DNA of 60,799 nucleotides, from assembly GCF_000239815.1 (NCBI RefSeq), contig NZ_CAFK01000336.1:1-60799 (forward strand), written 5' to 3'. Below the pieces are notes generated by a model. That model made no database searches, had not been told where the DNA came from, and was given only the letters and a program-made list of their open reading frames with translations. Of the stretch, positions 18,924 to 27,526 are shown piece by piece. Position 1 is the stretch's first letter; every line of letters starts with the position of its first letter. A program made the translations under genes and the position numbers. The DNA comes from Bradyrhizobium sp. STM 3843 (lineage in GTDB: Bacteria; Pseudomonadota; Alphaproteobacteria; Rhizobiales; Xanthobacteraceae).

Positions 18924-20981
18924 GTGCGCATTCGCCAAGTCTTCCTGCTATCTCTGCTGCTCGGGGCCGTGATCGGCCTGCTCGCAACCATGGTGTTCGC
19001 CTGGCAGCAGATGGCCTCGCTTCAGGCAGCCCGGACCGCGGGCAGTGATGCGCAGCTGCTGTCGGCGATGTTGCGGCTCCCGGAAAAGCTGAACCTCGAG
19101 CGCGCCATGGTCAATCCGCGCCTCGCATCGGCCAACGCGGCGACGGCGGACGAACTTGCATCGCTCCGGAAGGTCACCGGCGGATCGGATGACGCGCTGA
19201 CCAAGGCGCGCGGTCTCGCGCAGTTGCCTGAGGATCTGGCGGCTCTGGATTCGATCGAGCAGAAGCTGCGCGCGCTGCGCGGGGCCGCCCTCGACGCCGT
19301 GGCTCAGCCCAAGACGGCGCGGTCCGAGGCGGTCGTCCGCGACTATGTGCCGCAGATGTTCACGGTCCAGGAAGCGACCGGCGGCCATGTCGACGTGATC
19401 GTGCGCCGGATCAATTCGGCCAATTCCGCCATCGGCCGGGCTGCCCGGCTGGCGGTGATCGGCTGGGACTTGCGCGATTGGGCCGGCCGGGCGACCACGA
19501 CGTTCATTCGCGCCATTGCAACGAAGCAGCCGATGGCCGGAGAGGCGGCGGAAGCGCTCGCCACCTTCAAGGGACGCATCGACCGGATCTGGTCCACGGC
19601 GAAGATTGCGGCTGCCGATATCGACCAGAAGCCGGTGTACGCCGCCTTGGCCGAGGTCGAGAGCGGCTATTGGGCACGCGGCGGCGAGCTTTATGCGTCG
19701 CAGGTAGCGCCAAACCGGGGCAAGGTGCTCGATCTCGATCCCGATCAGTTCCTGCGTTCGATATTCCCGGTGCTCGACACGATCCTGCCGCTGCGCGATG
19801 CTGCGCTGGCCGAGGCCGTGCGCCAGAGCGAGATCGCGATCGCCGAGTCCCAGAGCCGTTTCGTGTTGGCGATGGCCTTGTTGCTGATCAATGTCGGCGC
19901 GGCCGCACTCGCGACGCTCTGGTTCAATGCCCGCGTCATCAAGCCTCTCAGCAACCTGACCGAACTGATCGGGCGCATCGCCGGTGGCGCACGTGACGTG
20001 GAGATTGCCTATCGCGACCGGACCGATGAAGTCGGCACGCTCGCCAACGCCATCGGCGTTCTGCAGGAGAAGTCCGCGGAGGCCGATCGGCTGGCGCAAC
20101 AGGGGGCAGACGCGGAAGCGCGGCGCGACGCGCGCCGGCAGAAGGTCGAGGCGCTCACCCGCCGTTTCGGCGACGTCATCGACACGCTCTGTGGACGACT
20201 GAGCGAGGCGGCGAGCGGCCTGAAACAGTCGGCCGAGGCGCTCGACAACTCCGCCAGCACCACCGCGTCCCGCGCCACCACCGTGTCCGAGGCGGCGGCG
20301 CAGGCGACATCGGGCGTCAACACCGTGGCGGCGGCTTCCGAGGAACTCGACGCGTCGATGAAGGAGATCACACGGCAGATCTCGGAAGCTGCATCGGAAT
20401 CGTCGAACGCGACCAGCCAGGCGCTCGACACCACCGACAAGGTCCGCACGCTGGCCGGCAGCGCCACGCGCATCGGCGATGTCGTGCAACTGATCCGTGC
20501 CATCGCCTCGCAGACGAACCTGCTGGCGCTCAACGCCACGATCGAATCGGCGCGGGCGGGCGAGGCCGGGAAGGGTTTCGCCGTCGTGGCTTCCGAGGTG
20601 AAGAGCCTGGCATCGCAGACCAGCAAGGCGACCGAGGAGATCGAAAGCCAGATCGTGGCGATCCAGAACGAGACCGGCAGCACGGTGGCCGCGATCGAGA
20701 AGATCGCCGCCGTGGTCAACACGATCAGCGGCGTCACCGGATCGGTCGCGGCGGCTGTCGCCGAGCAGAGCGCCACCACCCGGGAGATTGCCCGCAGCGT
20801 GCAGCAGACCGCGAGCGGCACCCGGGACGTCTCGTCGTCGATCGAATTGGTCTCCGCGGCTGCGGCCGACACCCGCGGTTCGGCCCGCTCGCTTCTCGAC
20901 TCGGCTGCGAGCCTTGCCGGGCAGGCGACCGATCTGCGCCGCGAGGTCGACCAGTTCCTGTCGGAGGTGAAGGTCGCCTGA
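18924..20981 (+). CDS. Methyl-accepting chemotaxis protein
   Basis: 685 residues from GTG 18924, which has GAGG seven bases upstream and opens with a basic, hydrophobic membrane signal (RIRQVFLLSLLLGAVIGLL). A periplasmic sensing region of roughly 270 residues lies between two membrane helices, the second near residue 310 (FVLAMALLLINVGAAALATL). HAMP follows (VIKPLSNLTELIGRI). The signalling domain has the hairpin tip TNLLALNATIESARAGEAG and ASEVKSLASQTSKATEEI. The sensing domain is not one I can assign to a ligand. The gene converges on dapE. Confidence 0.93.
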   Translation: MRIRQVFLLSLLLGAVIGLLATMVFAWQQMASLQAARTAGSDAQLLSAMLRLPEKLNLERAMVNPRLASANAATADELASLRKVTGGSDDALTKARGLAQLPEDLAALDSIEQKLRALRGAALDAVAQPKTARSEAVVRDYVPQMFTVQEATGGHVDVIVRRINSANSAIGRAARLAVIGWDLRDWAGRATTTFIRAIATKQPMAGEAAEALATFKGRIDRIWSTAKIAAADIDQKPVYAALAEVESGYWARGGELYASQVAPNRGKVLDLDPDQFLRSIFPVLDTILPLRDAALAEAVRQSEIAIAESQSRFVLAMALLLINVGAAALATLWFNARVIKPLSNLTELIGRIAGGARDVEIAYRDRTDEVGTLANAIGVLQEKSAEADRLAQQGADAEARRDARRQKVEALTRRFGDVIDTLCGRLSEAASGLKQSAEALDNSASTTASRATTVSEAAAQATSGVNTVAAASEELDASMKEITRQISEAASESSNATSQALDTTDKVRTLAGSATRIGDVVQLIRAIASQTNLLALNATIESARAGEAGKGFAVVASEVKSLASQTSKATEEIESQIVAIQNETGSTVAAIEKIAAVVNTISGVTGSVAAAVAEQSATTREIARSVQQTASGTRDVSSSIELVSAAAADTRGSARSLLDSAASLAGQATDLRREVDQFLSEVKVA

Positions 20982-20991
20982 TCCGGATCGG

Positions 20992-22158
20992 TTAGGCGAA
21001 ATACCTGTCGAGAATGCCGCGATAGATGTTCGTCAGCGTCGCGATATCGGCCACCGCCGCGCGCTCGTCGATCTGGTGCATGGTCTGGCCGACCAGGCCG
21101 AACTCGATCACCGGGCAGTAGGACGAGATGAAGCGCGCATCCGAGGTGCCGCCAGTAGTGGATAGCTCCGGCTTGCGTCCGGTCACCGCTTCGATCGCGC
21201 CGACCGCGAGATCGGTGAAGGGACCGGGCTTGGTCAGGAACACGTTGGAGTTCGACGGCAGCCAGTCGATGTGGGCGCGGATGCGGTTGCCGCACGCCAC
21301 TCTCAGCCGCTCCTCGACCAATGCCCGCAGCGATTCCTGGGTGTGGCAGTCATTGTAACGGATGTTGAATTTCGCCCGTGCGCTGCCGGGGATCACGTTG
21401 CTCGCCGCGTTACCGACATCGACGGAGGTGAATTCGAGGTTCGACGGCTGGAATTGCGCGCTGCCGCGGTCGAGCGGCTCGTCGGAGAGTGCGACGATCA
21501 GGCGCGAAATATCCGGCACCGGATTGGCGGCGCGGTGCGGATAGGCGACATGGCCCTGCTTGCCCTCGACGACCAGCGTGCCGGACTGCGAGCCGCGGCG
21601 GCCGATCTTGATGCAGTCGCCCATCACTTCCTGATTCGACGGCTCGCCCAGCACACAATGATCGAACGTCTCGCCGCGCTCGGCCGCCCATTGCAACAGC
21701 TTCACCGTGCCGTTGATCGAGACGTCCTCTTCATCGCCGGTGATGAGAAACGAGATCGAGCCCTTGCCGTCGTCTCGCGGCTTGCCGCCATGATCGCGCA
21801 GATAGGCGAGCGCGGCGGCGAGGCTGCAAGCGATGCCGCCCTTCATGTCGACCGCGCCGCGGCCGTAGAGATAGCCGTCCTTCACCTTGCCGGAAAACGC
21901 ACCAAGGCTCCAGGCGCCTTCGTCGCCGGGCGGCACCACGTCGGTGTGGCCGGCGAAGGTGAGATGCGGCGCTTCGCTGCCGATCCGGGCATAGAGATTG
22001 TCGATGTCGGCGGTGCCCGGTTCCGAGAAGGTGACGCGATGCACCTCGAAGCCGGCCTCCCTCAAGAGCCGCTCGAGCACGCCGAGCGCGCCGGCATCGG
22101 CCGGGGTGACGGACGGACAGCGGATCAGGTCGCGGGCAATGGCGAGGGCATCGGTCAT
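20992..22158 (-). CDS. dapE: Succinyl-diaminopimelate desuccinylase
   Basis: 388 residues from ATG 22158; an ATG at 22173 is the other option. It is an M20 metallopeptidase-fold enzyme. The first zinc ligand region is TFAGHTDVVPPGD, the bridging Asp is in YGRGAVDMKGG, the Glu pair is in ITGDEEDVSINGT, and the C-terminal ligands lie near GLVGQTMHQIDE. It releases succinate to give LL-2,6-diaminopimelate for lysine and murein synthesis. It sits 69 bases downstream of dapD on the same strand, so it is probably in one operon with it. Confidence 0.95.
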   Translation of the reverse strand: MTDALAIARDLIRCPSVTPADAGALGVLERLLREAGFEVHRVTFSEPGTADIDNLYARIGSEAPHLTFAGHTDVVPPGDEGAWSLGAFSGKVKDGYLYGRGAVDMKGGIACSLAAALAYLRDHGGKPRDDGKGSISFLITGDEEDVSINGTVKLLQWAAERGETFDHCVLGEPSNQEVMGDCIKIGRRGSQSGTLVVEGKQGHVAYPHRAANPVPDISRLIVALSDEPLDRGSAQFQPSNLEFTSVDVGNAASNVIPGSARAKFNIRYNDCHTQESLRALVEERLRVACGNRIRAHIDWLPSNSNVFLTKPGPFTDLAVGAIEAVTGRKPELSTTGGTSDARFISSYCPVIEFGLVGQTMHQIDERAAVADIATLTNIYRGILDRYFA

Positions 22159-22227
22159 GCCCCCGATTAACATGCCAGTTTAGCTGCCCGCCAGTCCTGC
22201 CGAGTGGCGCCGCGGTCCAAGCGACGA

Positions 22228-23073
22228 TCAGTCGCGTAACAGCTCGTTGATCGAGGTCTTGGACCGGGTCCGCTCGTCGACTCGTTTGACGATGACGGCG
22301 CAGGCGGTGGAGGGGCCGATCTCGCCGTTCTTCATCGGTCTGCCCGGCAGCGCACCCGGCACCACGACCGCGTATTCCGGCACCTCCCCGACGAACACCT
22401 CGCCGGTCTCGCGGTCGACGATCTTGGTCGAGGCACCCAGGAACACGCCCATCGACAGCACCGCGCCCTTGCGCACGATCACGCCCTCGGCGACTTCAGA
22501 GCGCGCGCCGATGAAGCAGTCGTCCTCGATGATCACGGGACCGGCCTGCAGCGGCTCCAGCACGCCGCCGATGCCGGCGCCGCCGGAGATGTGCACGCGC
22601 TTGCCGATCTGGGCGCAGGAGCCGACGGTGGCCCAGGTGTCGACCATGGTGGCCTCATCGACATGGGCGCCCAGATTGACGAAAGAGGGCATCAGCACCA
22701 CGCCCTTGGCGATGAAGGCGGAGCGGCGCACGATCGCGCCCGGCACGGCGCGGAAGCCGGCGTCGCGGAAACGGTTCTCGCCCCAGCCCTCGAATTTCGA
22801 GGGCACCTTGTCCCACCAGGTGGCCTGGCCCGGGCCGCCCGGGATCACGCCCATGTCGTTGAGACGGAAGGACAACAGCACCGCCTTCTTCAGCCACTGA
22901 TTGACGGTCCATTTGCCGTCGGTGCCGCGCTCGGCCACCCGCGCCGCGCCCTTGTCGAGCAGTTCGAGCGCGCTCTCCACGGCATCGCGCACCTCGCCCT
23001 TGGTGGTGGTCGAGATACCGTCACGTGCCTCGAAGGCGCTGTTGATGGTGGATTCCAGGGCGGAGAGGGACAT
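22228..23073 (-). CDS. dapD: Tetrahydrodipicolinate N-succinyltransferase
   Basis: 281 residues from ATG 23073 (MSLSALESTINSAFEARDG). Longer readings run into an intergenic repeat. The C-terminal two-thirds is a left-handed beta helix with hexapeptide repeats (VIIEDDCFIGARSEVAEGVIV, then KGAVLSMGVFLGASTKI). It transfers succinyl from CoA to tetrahydrodipicolinate, the step before the aminotransferase and DapE. dapE follows directly. Confidence 0.96.
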   Translation of the reverse strand: MSLSALESTINSAFEARDGISTTTKGEVRDAVESALELLDKGAARVAERGTDGKWTVNQWLKKAVLLSFRLNDMGVIPGGPGQATWWDKVPSKFEGWGENRFRDAGFRAVPGAIVRRSAFIAKGVVLMPSFVNLGAHVDEATMVDTWATVGSCAQIGKRVHISGGAGIGGVLEPLQAGPVIIEDDCFIGARSEVAEGVIVRKGAVLSMGVFLGASTKIVDRETGEVFVGEVPEYAVVVPGALPGRPMKNGEIGPSTACAVIVKRVDERTRSKTSINELLRD

Positions 23074-23185
23074 CGATCGATCCTTGGATTGGGCGTGGCG
23101 CTCGTGCGGGAGCGCGTCAAATCGGCAGAACAGGGGTGGCTTTTTCGGAGTTTGGCTAGGGGGTGTCAAGTTTTGCTCTGCTGTC

Positions 23186-23243
23186 GTCACCCGCCACCGG
23201 GTCTCGCCTTTGGCGAGCCCGACGACAGGCTCCGGCGGGTGAC
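23186..23243. repeat. Palindromic repeat upstream of dapD
   Basis: Inverted arms gtcacccgcc (23186-23195) and ggcgggtgac (23234-23243) enclose an inner inverted segment (gggtctcgcc...ggcgagccc). It lies in the dapD leader region, next to a half element at 23287-23318. Confidence 0.7.
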
Positions 23244-23286
23244 CCAACATTCCAGAGACAGTCCTGACGAAGCGATAGGCCGCGGC

Positions 23287-23318
23287 GTACTGGATGCCCG
23301 CCTGCGCGGGGCATGACG
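23287..23318. repeat. Half palindromic element of family A
   Basis: It reads tactggat, then an imperfect hairpin atgcccgc/gcggggcat, then gac, matching the right half of the element at 14451-14555 nearly base for base. One C has been lost from the stem. No left half is visible, so it is a truncated copy. It lies 16 bases past the end of the HAD phosphatase gene. Confidence 0.65.
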
Positions 23319-23333
23319 GTCAAATCTTTGAGC

Positions 23334-24026
23334 TTATCCCGCCAGCCCCTGCAAGAACCTGGTCAGATCGTCGGTCACGTAGTCGACATGCGGATCGTCG
23401 CGGCCTTCGAGCTCCCAGTCCTCGCGGACCACCTCCTTGGTGCCGTCGGGCACCACCAGCACCGTGGTCATGCCGAGGCCGTGCGGCACCACCAGGTTGC
23501 GCGCGAGATCCTCGAACATGGCGGCTCGCGTCGGATCGACATCGTGAAGCTTGAGAAAGCGCTGATAGGTCTCCGGCGCCGGCTTCGGCGTCAGCTCGGC
23601 GGCGATGATGTCGAACACGCCGTGGAAATGCGACGTGAGGCCGAGGCGGGACAGCACCGCCCCGACGTGATCGACCGAGCCGTTGGTCAGGATCAGCTTG
23701 CGTCCCGCCAGCTTCTCGATCGCGGCTCCCATCGCAGGATTCGGCTCCAGCGGGGAGTGGTCGATCTTGTGGACGTAGGCCAGGAAGTCGTCGGCATGCA
23801 CGCCGTGCTCGGTCATCATGCCGCGCATCGTGGTGCCATAGCGACGATAGTAATCCTTCTGGATGCGGCGGGCCTCCTCCGCTGACACGTTCAGCCAGTT
23901 GGCGACGAACTCGCCGATCCGCGCATCCACCTGCTGCCACAAATTGACGTGATGCGGATACAGCGTGTTGTCGAGGTCGAACACCCAGGTGTCGACATGA
24001 TCGAAGGTGCGGGCTGGGTTCGTCAT
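23334..24026 (-). CDS. HAD-family pyrimidine 5'-nucleotidase-like phosphatase
   Basis: 230 residues. HAD motif I is WVFDLDNTLYPHH with both aspartates, motif II is LILTNGS, motif III is around KPAPETYQRF, and motif IV is AAMFEDLARNLV. The LYPxHxNL pattern marks the TIGR01993 (Sdt1/pyrimidine 5'-nucleotidase) group, which dephosphorylates small nucleotides. It lies upstream of dapD on the same strand, but with about 260 bases of repeats between, so co-transcription is doubtful. Confidence 0.88.
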   Translation of the reverse strand: MTNPARTFDHVDTWVFDLDNTLYPHHVNLWQQVDARIGEFVANWLNVSAEEARRIQKDYYRRYGTTMRGMMTEHGVHADDFLAYVHKIDHSPLEPNPAMGAAIEKLAGRKLILTNGSVDHVGAVLSRLGLTSHFHGVFDIIAAELTPKPAPETYQRFLKLHDVDPTRAAMFEDLARNLVVPHGLGMTTVLVVPDGTKEVVREDWELEGRDDPHVDYVTDDLTRFLQGLAG

Positions 24027-24073
24027 CGCTATCTCAAATGGTCATTCGGTGAGAGCTGGCACTACGTACTCCG

Positions 24074-24196
24074 TTGTCGTCCCCGCGAACGCGGGGACCC
24101 ATACCGCGGAATCGATCAGTAAGGCACGGTGGCAGATGATCATCGACTCACAAAAGCCGGTGGTTATGGGTCCCTGCTTTCGCAGGGACGACAGCT
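24074..24196. repeat. Palindromic element (family D) with two hairpins
   Basis: Left end gttgtcgtccccgcg-aa-cgcggggac ccata (24074-24104) and right end tatgggtccctgc-ttt-cgcagggacgacag (24165-24196) mirror each other around a core of about 60 bp. It has the same two-hairpin design as family A with unrelated sequence. It lies between the HAD phosphatase and DUF1036 genes. Confidence 0.7.
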
Positions 24197-24245
24197 GTGT
24201 TTGCGGCGACATCTCCAACGCAACACTGACGGGCAACGAAAGCCA

Positions 24246-25244
24246 TCACGGCAGCGCGAAGCGCAGCGTCTTGCCGCCGCGGGCGATGTCGACTGCGGCA
24301 AAGCCGGTTGCGGTGAAGCCCCGGCTCAGGCAGTCGCCCTGTTCCGAGGTCTCGAACTTGCTCTCGCGGGTGCAGAGCTGGGTCAGGCCGCCCCAGTTCA
24401 ACGGCTTGTCCTTGAGCTTGATGCTGCGGTTGTCGGCGTCGACGGCTTCCGCAAAGCTATAAACCTTCTTCGGCTGCCCGGTGATATCAGGATGCAGGCA
24501 CTTGCCGGGATCGATGCGATACCAGCCGCGGCTGATCACGCTCCTGCCATCGTCGGTGGCCACCGCCGCCATCACCTTGTGCGGGGTGTCGTTGCACCAG
24601 GTCAGCCCGGTCGGCGAGGGCGCCTGCACTGCATCGACCATGGTGGAAAAGAAACTGGGCTGCGACACGATGTCGGCCGACAGGTTGCGGCTCTTCAGGA
24701 ACGCGGCCAGTGCTGCTTGCGTCTTCGGCCCGTCGACGCCATCGATCGGCGCGGCGTCGTAGCCGGCGATGCCGAGCAGCCGCTGGATCCCGGCGAGCCG
24801 GGCCTGCTCGTCGTCATATTCCGCGCTCTCGGCGAGGTAGGCGACCAGAGTGCCGTCGTCCGTCTTGGTCGGTGTGATCTGGGTGAAGGGCGCCGGCGTC
24901 TGTCCGGTCCGGCACTGCCGCGCCGCTGCGATGATGAAATTGTCTTGCGCGACACAGAGCGTGTCGTTGCCGTTTTCCGGGATGGGCGAGGCGCCGTAGA
25001 GGCTGAGCGCGCGCGCATGCAACAGGATGCGGTCGGCGGTGAGATCGCCCTGCAGCACGACGCGGCAGGTGGCGGGATCGATCCGAAACCAGCCGCGGGT
25101 CGCGGTGGCCGACTTCTCATCGACGCCGATCGCGGCCTCGACGACATAGCTCATGCGGTTGCAGAGTTTGAGGTCAGCGGCGGCGGGCGCGGAGGTGAGA
25201 AGGGAGAGGATGATCAGCAGCGCGTACGTCAACGCTGCGGTCAT
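24246..25244 (-). CDS. Secreted DUF1036 protein with two DUF1036 units and a peptidoglycan-binding-like segment
   Basis: 332 residues from ATG 25244. A signal-like leader (TYALLIILSLLTSAPAAA) is followed by a DUF1036 unit with LKLCNRMSYVVEAAIG and RGWFRIDPATC. A middle segment resembles PG_binding_1 (IQRLLGIAGYDAAPIDGVDG). A second DUF1036 unit repeats the pattern (LTWCNDTPHKVMAAVA, RGWYRIDPGKC). The function of DUF1036 is not known. Periplasmic or cell-wall location is inferred from the leader and the middle segment. The start codon lies inside a palindromic repeat; a longer frame to 25349 translates that repeat. Confidence 0.78.
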   Translation of the reverse strand: MTAALTYALLIILSLLTSAPAAADLKLCNRMSYVVEAAIGVDEKSATATRGWFRIDPATCRVVLQGDLTADRILLHARALSLYGASPIPENGNDTLCVAQDNFIIAAARQCRTGQTPAPFTQITPTKTDDGTLVAYLAESAEYDDEQARLAGIQRLLGIAGYDAAPIDGVDGPKTQAALAAFLKSRNLSADIVSQPSFFSTMVDAVQAPSPTGLTWCNDTPHKVMAAVATDDGRSVISRGWYRIDPGKCLHPDITGQPKKVYSFAEAVDADNRSIKLKDKPLNWGGLTQLCTRESKFETSEQGDCLSRGFTATGFAAVDIARGGKTLRFALP

Positions 25245-25319
25245 TCCGGGACGATGCGGAGCATCGAACCCGGAATCTCGAGATTCCAGGTTCGCCTCTT
25301 CGAGGCGCCCCGGAATGAC
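25240..25319. repeat. Palindromic element (family B) covering the DUF1036 start codon
   Basis: Ends gtcattccgg (25240-25249) and ccggaatgac (25310-25319) are exact inverted repeats. The inner sequence gaacccggaatctcgag is shared with the half copy at 31965-32010. The outer end supplies the ATG used here for the DUF1036 gene. Confidence 0.75.
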
Positions 25320-25368
25320 GATCCCATTTCGCACCCTCACGGTCTTCATCCGGCGACTGCGCTGCCCA

Positions 25369-26265
25369 TCACTTGTGGATCAGCGTGCCCGTGCCCTGGT
25401 TGGTGAAGAGCTCGAGCAGCACGGCGTGCTGGACCTTGCCGTCGAGAATGACGACCCCCTGCACGCCCTGTTCGAGCGCGTAGATGCAGGTCTCCACCTT
25501 CGGGATCATGCCGCCGGAGATGGTGCCGTCGGCGATCAGTTTGCGCGCATCCGCGATCGACAGGTCGGGGATCAGCTTCTTGGACTTGTCGAGCACGCCC
25601 GGCACGTCGGTGAGCAGCAACAGCCGCTTGGCCTTCAGCGCGCCGGCCACTGCGCCGGCAAAGGTGTCGGCGTTGACGTTGAAGGTCTGGCCCTCCTTGG
25701 AGGTGGCGAGCGGCGCCAGCACCGGGATCAGCTCATAGCCGATGATCTGGTTGAGCAGCGTGAGATCGACCTTCTCCGGCTCGCCGACGAAGCCGAGATC
25801 GACCACCTTCTCGATGTGGGAATCCGGATCGACCATGGTGCGCGTCGCCTTGACCGCGCGGACCATGTTGCCGTCCTTGCCGCACAGGCCGACCGCCTTG
25901 CCGCCGGCCTCGTTGATGTAGCCGACCAGCTGCTTGTTGATCGAGCCGGCCAGCACCATCTCGACGATCTCGATGGTGGCGGCGTCGGTGATGCGCAGGC
26001 CTGCGGCGAATTCCGAGACGATGCCGAGGCGCTTGAGCATGGTCGCGATCTGCGGTCCGCCGCCATGCACCACCACCGGATTGATCGCGGTCTGCTCCAA
26101 CAGCACGATGTCGCGGGCGAAGGCCTTCGCCGTCTCCTCGTCGCCCATGGCATGGCCGCCATATTTGATGACGATAGTTTCCTCGTCATATTCCTGCATG
26201 TGCGGCAGCGCTTCCGACAGGATGCGGGCCTGATCGAGCGGGCTGATATGGGTCGCGTCGGTCAT
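25369..26265 (-). CDS. argB: Acetylglutamate kinase
   Basis: 298 residues from ATG 26265; a TTG at 26274 is possible. Amino acid kinase fold: IVIKYGGHAMG (phosphate-binding lysine), VVHGGGPQIATML, the N-acetylglutamate-binding region AGLRITDAATIEIVEMVL, and TDVPGVLDKSKKLIPDL near the nucleotide site. It phosphorylates N-acetylglutamate, the committed and usually arginine-regulated step of arginine synthesis. It lies downstream of DUF423 and engB on the same strand. Confidence 0.96.
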   Translation of the reverse strand: MTDATHISPLDQARILSEALPHMQEYDEETIVIKYGGHAMGDEETAKAFARDIVLLEQTAINPVVVHGGGPQIATMLKRLGIVSEFAAGLRITDAATIEIVEMVLAGSINKQLVGYINEAGGKAVGLCGKDGNMVRAVKATRTMVDPDSHIEKVVDLGFVGEPEKVDLTLLNQIIGYELIPVLAPLATSKEGQTFNVNADTFAGAVAGALKAKRLLLLTDVPGVLDKSKKLIPDLSIADARKLIADGTISGGMIPKVETCIYALEQGVQGVVILDGKVQHAVLLELFTNQGTGTLIHK

Positions 26266-26335
26266 GGGAGACAATCTCGCTGGCGGGGAAGTCGCCGCCT
26301 TCTAGCCGATTGCCGCAGGCGGCGCAAAGCGGCCG

Positions 26336-26707
26336 TCACCCGCGGCGCGGCCACAGCGCGCAGACGGTGATCGACAGCCAGCTCACGATCAGCAGGTTGC
26401 CGCCGATCGGCGCGGCAAACGGAAACAGCCGCTCGCCGGTGAAATGGCGCATGGCGAGATCGCCCGCGAACAAGACCGAAGCGACCACGAAGCCGGTGGC
26501 GGAGATCAGGCCGACGCGGCCGTGCACGGCGCCGCGTCCAGCCAGCGCGACGGTGGCGAGCACCGCGGAGGCATGGAACAGCAGCATGTTGGAAGCAGGC
26601 CCGAGCCGCGAGGCGTCCGCAGCGTGGGCGGCCAGGGCCGCGAGCGCGACGCCGGCGGCGCCCATCAGCCCGGCGCAGGCAACCAGAATCCGCGGCCACC
26701 GGCTCAT
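26336..26707 (-). CDS. DUF423 family membrane protein
   Basis: 123 residues with four hydrophobic helices. It has the DUF423 hallmarks: an N-terminal GLMGAAGVALAALAAHA, then MLLFHASAVLA, FAGDLAMRHF, and PFAAPIGGNLLIVSW. Its ATG overlaps the engB stop by four bases (26704-26707), so translation is coupled. The function of the family is unknown. Confidence 0.88.
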   Translation of the reverse strand: MSRWPRILVACAGLMGAAGVALAALAAHAADASRLGPASNMLLFHASAVLATVALAGRGAVHGRVGLISATGFVVASVLFAGDLAMRHFTGERLFPFAAPIGGNLLIVSWLSITVCALWPRRG

Positions 26708-27363
26708 GCGCCACGCTCCCGCAACAGCCGCGCCATCGCCGCGCGCAGCTCCGCCATGCCGGTGGCGGCGCGCGAGGAGGTCGCCAGCACCTGCGGGAAG
26801 GCGGCCGGATGCCTGGCCAGCGCCGCCTCGGTCTCGGCCACGCGAGCGGCGAGCTCCGCCGGCTTGATCTGGTCGGCCTTGGTCAGGACCAGCTGGTAGC
26901 TGACCGCGGACTTGTCCAGCGTGGTCAGCACCTCCTGGTCAACCTCCTTCAGCCCGTGCCGCGCGTCGATCAAGACGTAGACTCGGGCGAGGCTGGCGCG
27001 TCCCAGCAGGAACTGGTGGATCAGCGCGGTCCAGGATGCCACCTTGGTCTTCGGAGCAGCGGCGTAGCCGTAGCCGGGCATGTCGACCAGCCGAAGCGGG
27101 ACCTTGTCCGGCCCCTCGAAGAAGATCAGCTCCTGGGTGCGGCCGGGCGTGTGCGAGGTCCGCGCCAAGGTGGTCTGGCCGGTCAGCGCATTGATCAGGC
27201 TCGACTTGCCGACATTGGAGCGGCCGGCGAACGCGACCTCCATCGCTCCCATCGGCGGCAGCGCCGCGATCGAGGGCGCCGCGTGGGTGAAATGCCACTG
27301 GCCGGCGAACAGCTTTCGCCCTTGTTCGATCAGCTCGGCATCATCAGTGGCGCTGGTGGTCAT
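26704..27363 (-). CDS. engB: Ribosome biogenesis GTP-binding protein EngB/YsxC
   Basis: 219 residues from ATG 27363; ATG 27384, supplied by a palindromic repeat, is in the same frame. G1 GRSNVGKSSL at 47-56, G2 around HTPGRTQ, G3 DMPGYGYA, and G4 TKADQI are all present. The family assists late 50S subunit assembly. It lies between yidC upstream and DUF423/argB downstream, all on one strand, though a palindromic element interrupts the gap to yidC. Confidence 0.95.
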   Translation of the reverse strand: MTTSATDDAELIEQGRKLFAGQWHFTHAAPSIAALPPMGAMEVAFAGRSNVGKSSLINALTGQTTLARTSHTPGRTQELIFFEGPDKVPLRLVDMPGYGYAAAPKTKVASWTALIHQFLLGRASLARVYVLIDARHGLKEVDQEVLTTLDKSAVSYQLVLTKADQIKPAELAARVAETEAALARHPAAFPQVLATSSRAATGMAELRAAMARLLRERGA

Positions 27364-27379
27364 CGTGATCTCAATCTCC

Positions 27380-27463
27380 GTCATGCCCGGGCCTGACCCG
27401 GGCATCCACGCCCTTCTTCCGCACGACCAAGACGTGGATGGCCGGGACAAGCCCGGCCATGAC
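27380..27463. repeat. Palindromic element (family C) upstream of engB
   Basis: Two hairpins: gtcatgcccggg/cccgggcat at the left and atggccggg/cccggccatgac at the right, with an inverted atccacg/cgtggat pair around a short core. The design matches family A (gtcat ends, strong stems, inverted tccac/tccag motif) but the stem sequences differ. Its left arm supplies an in-frame ATG for engB. Confidence 0.75.
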
Positions 27464-27526
27464 GGCTGATTAGTCTATCGAGGTCTCAACACGCTCATCT
27501 CTGACGGCTGAGAGTGACTCGCCGCG

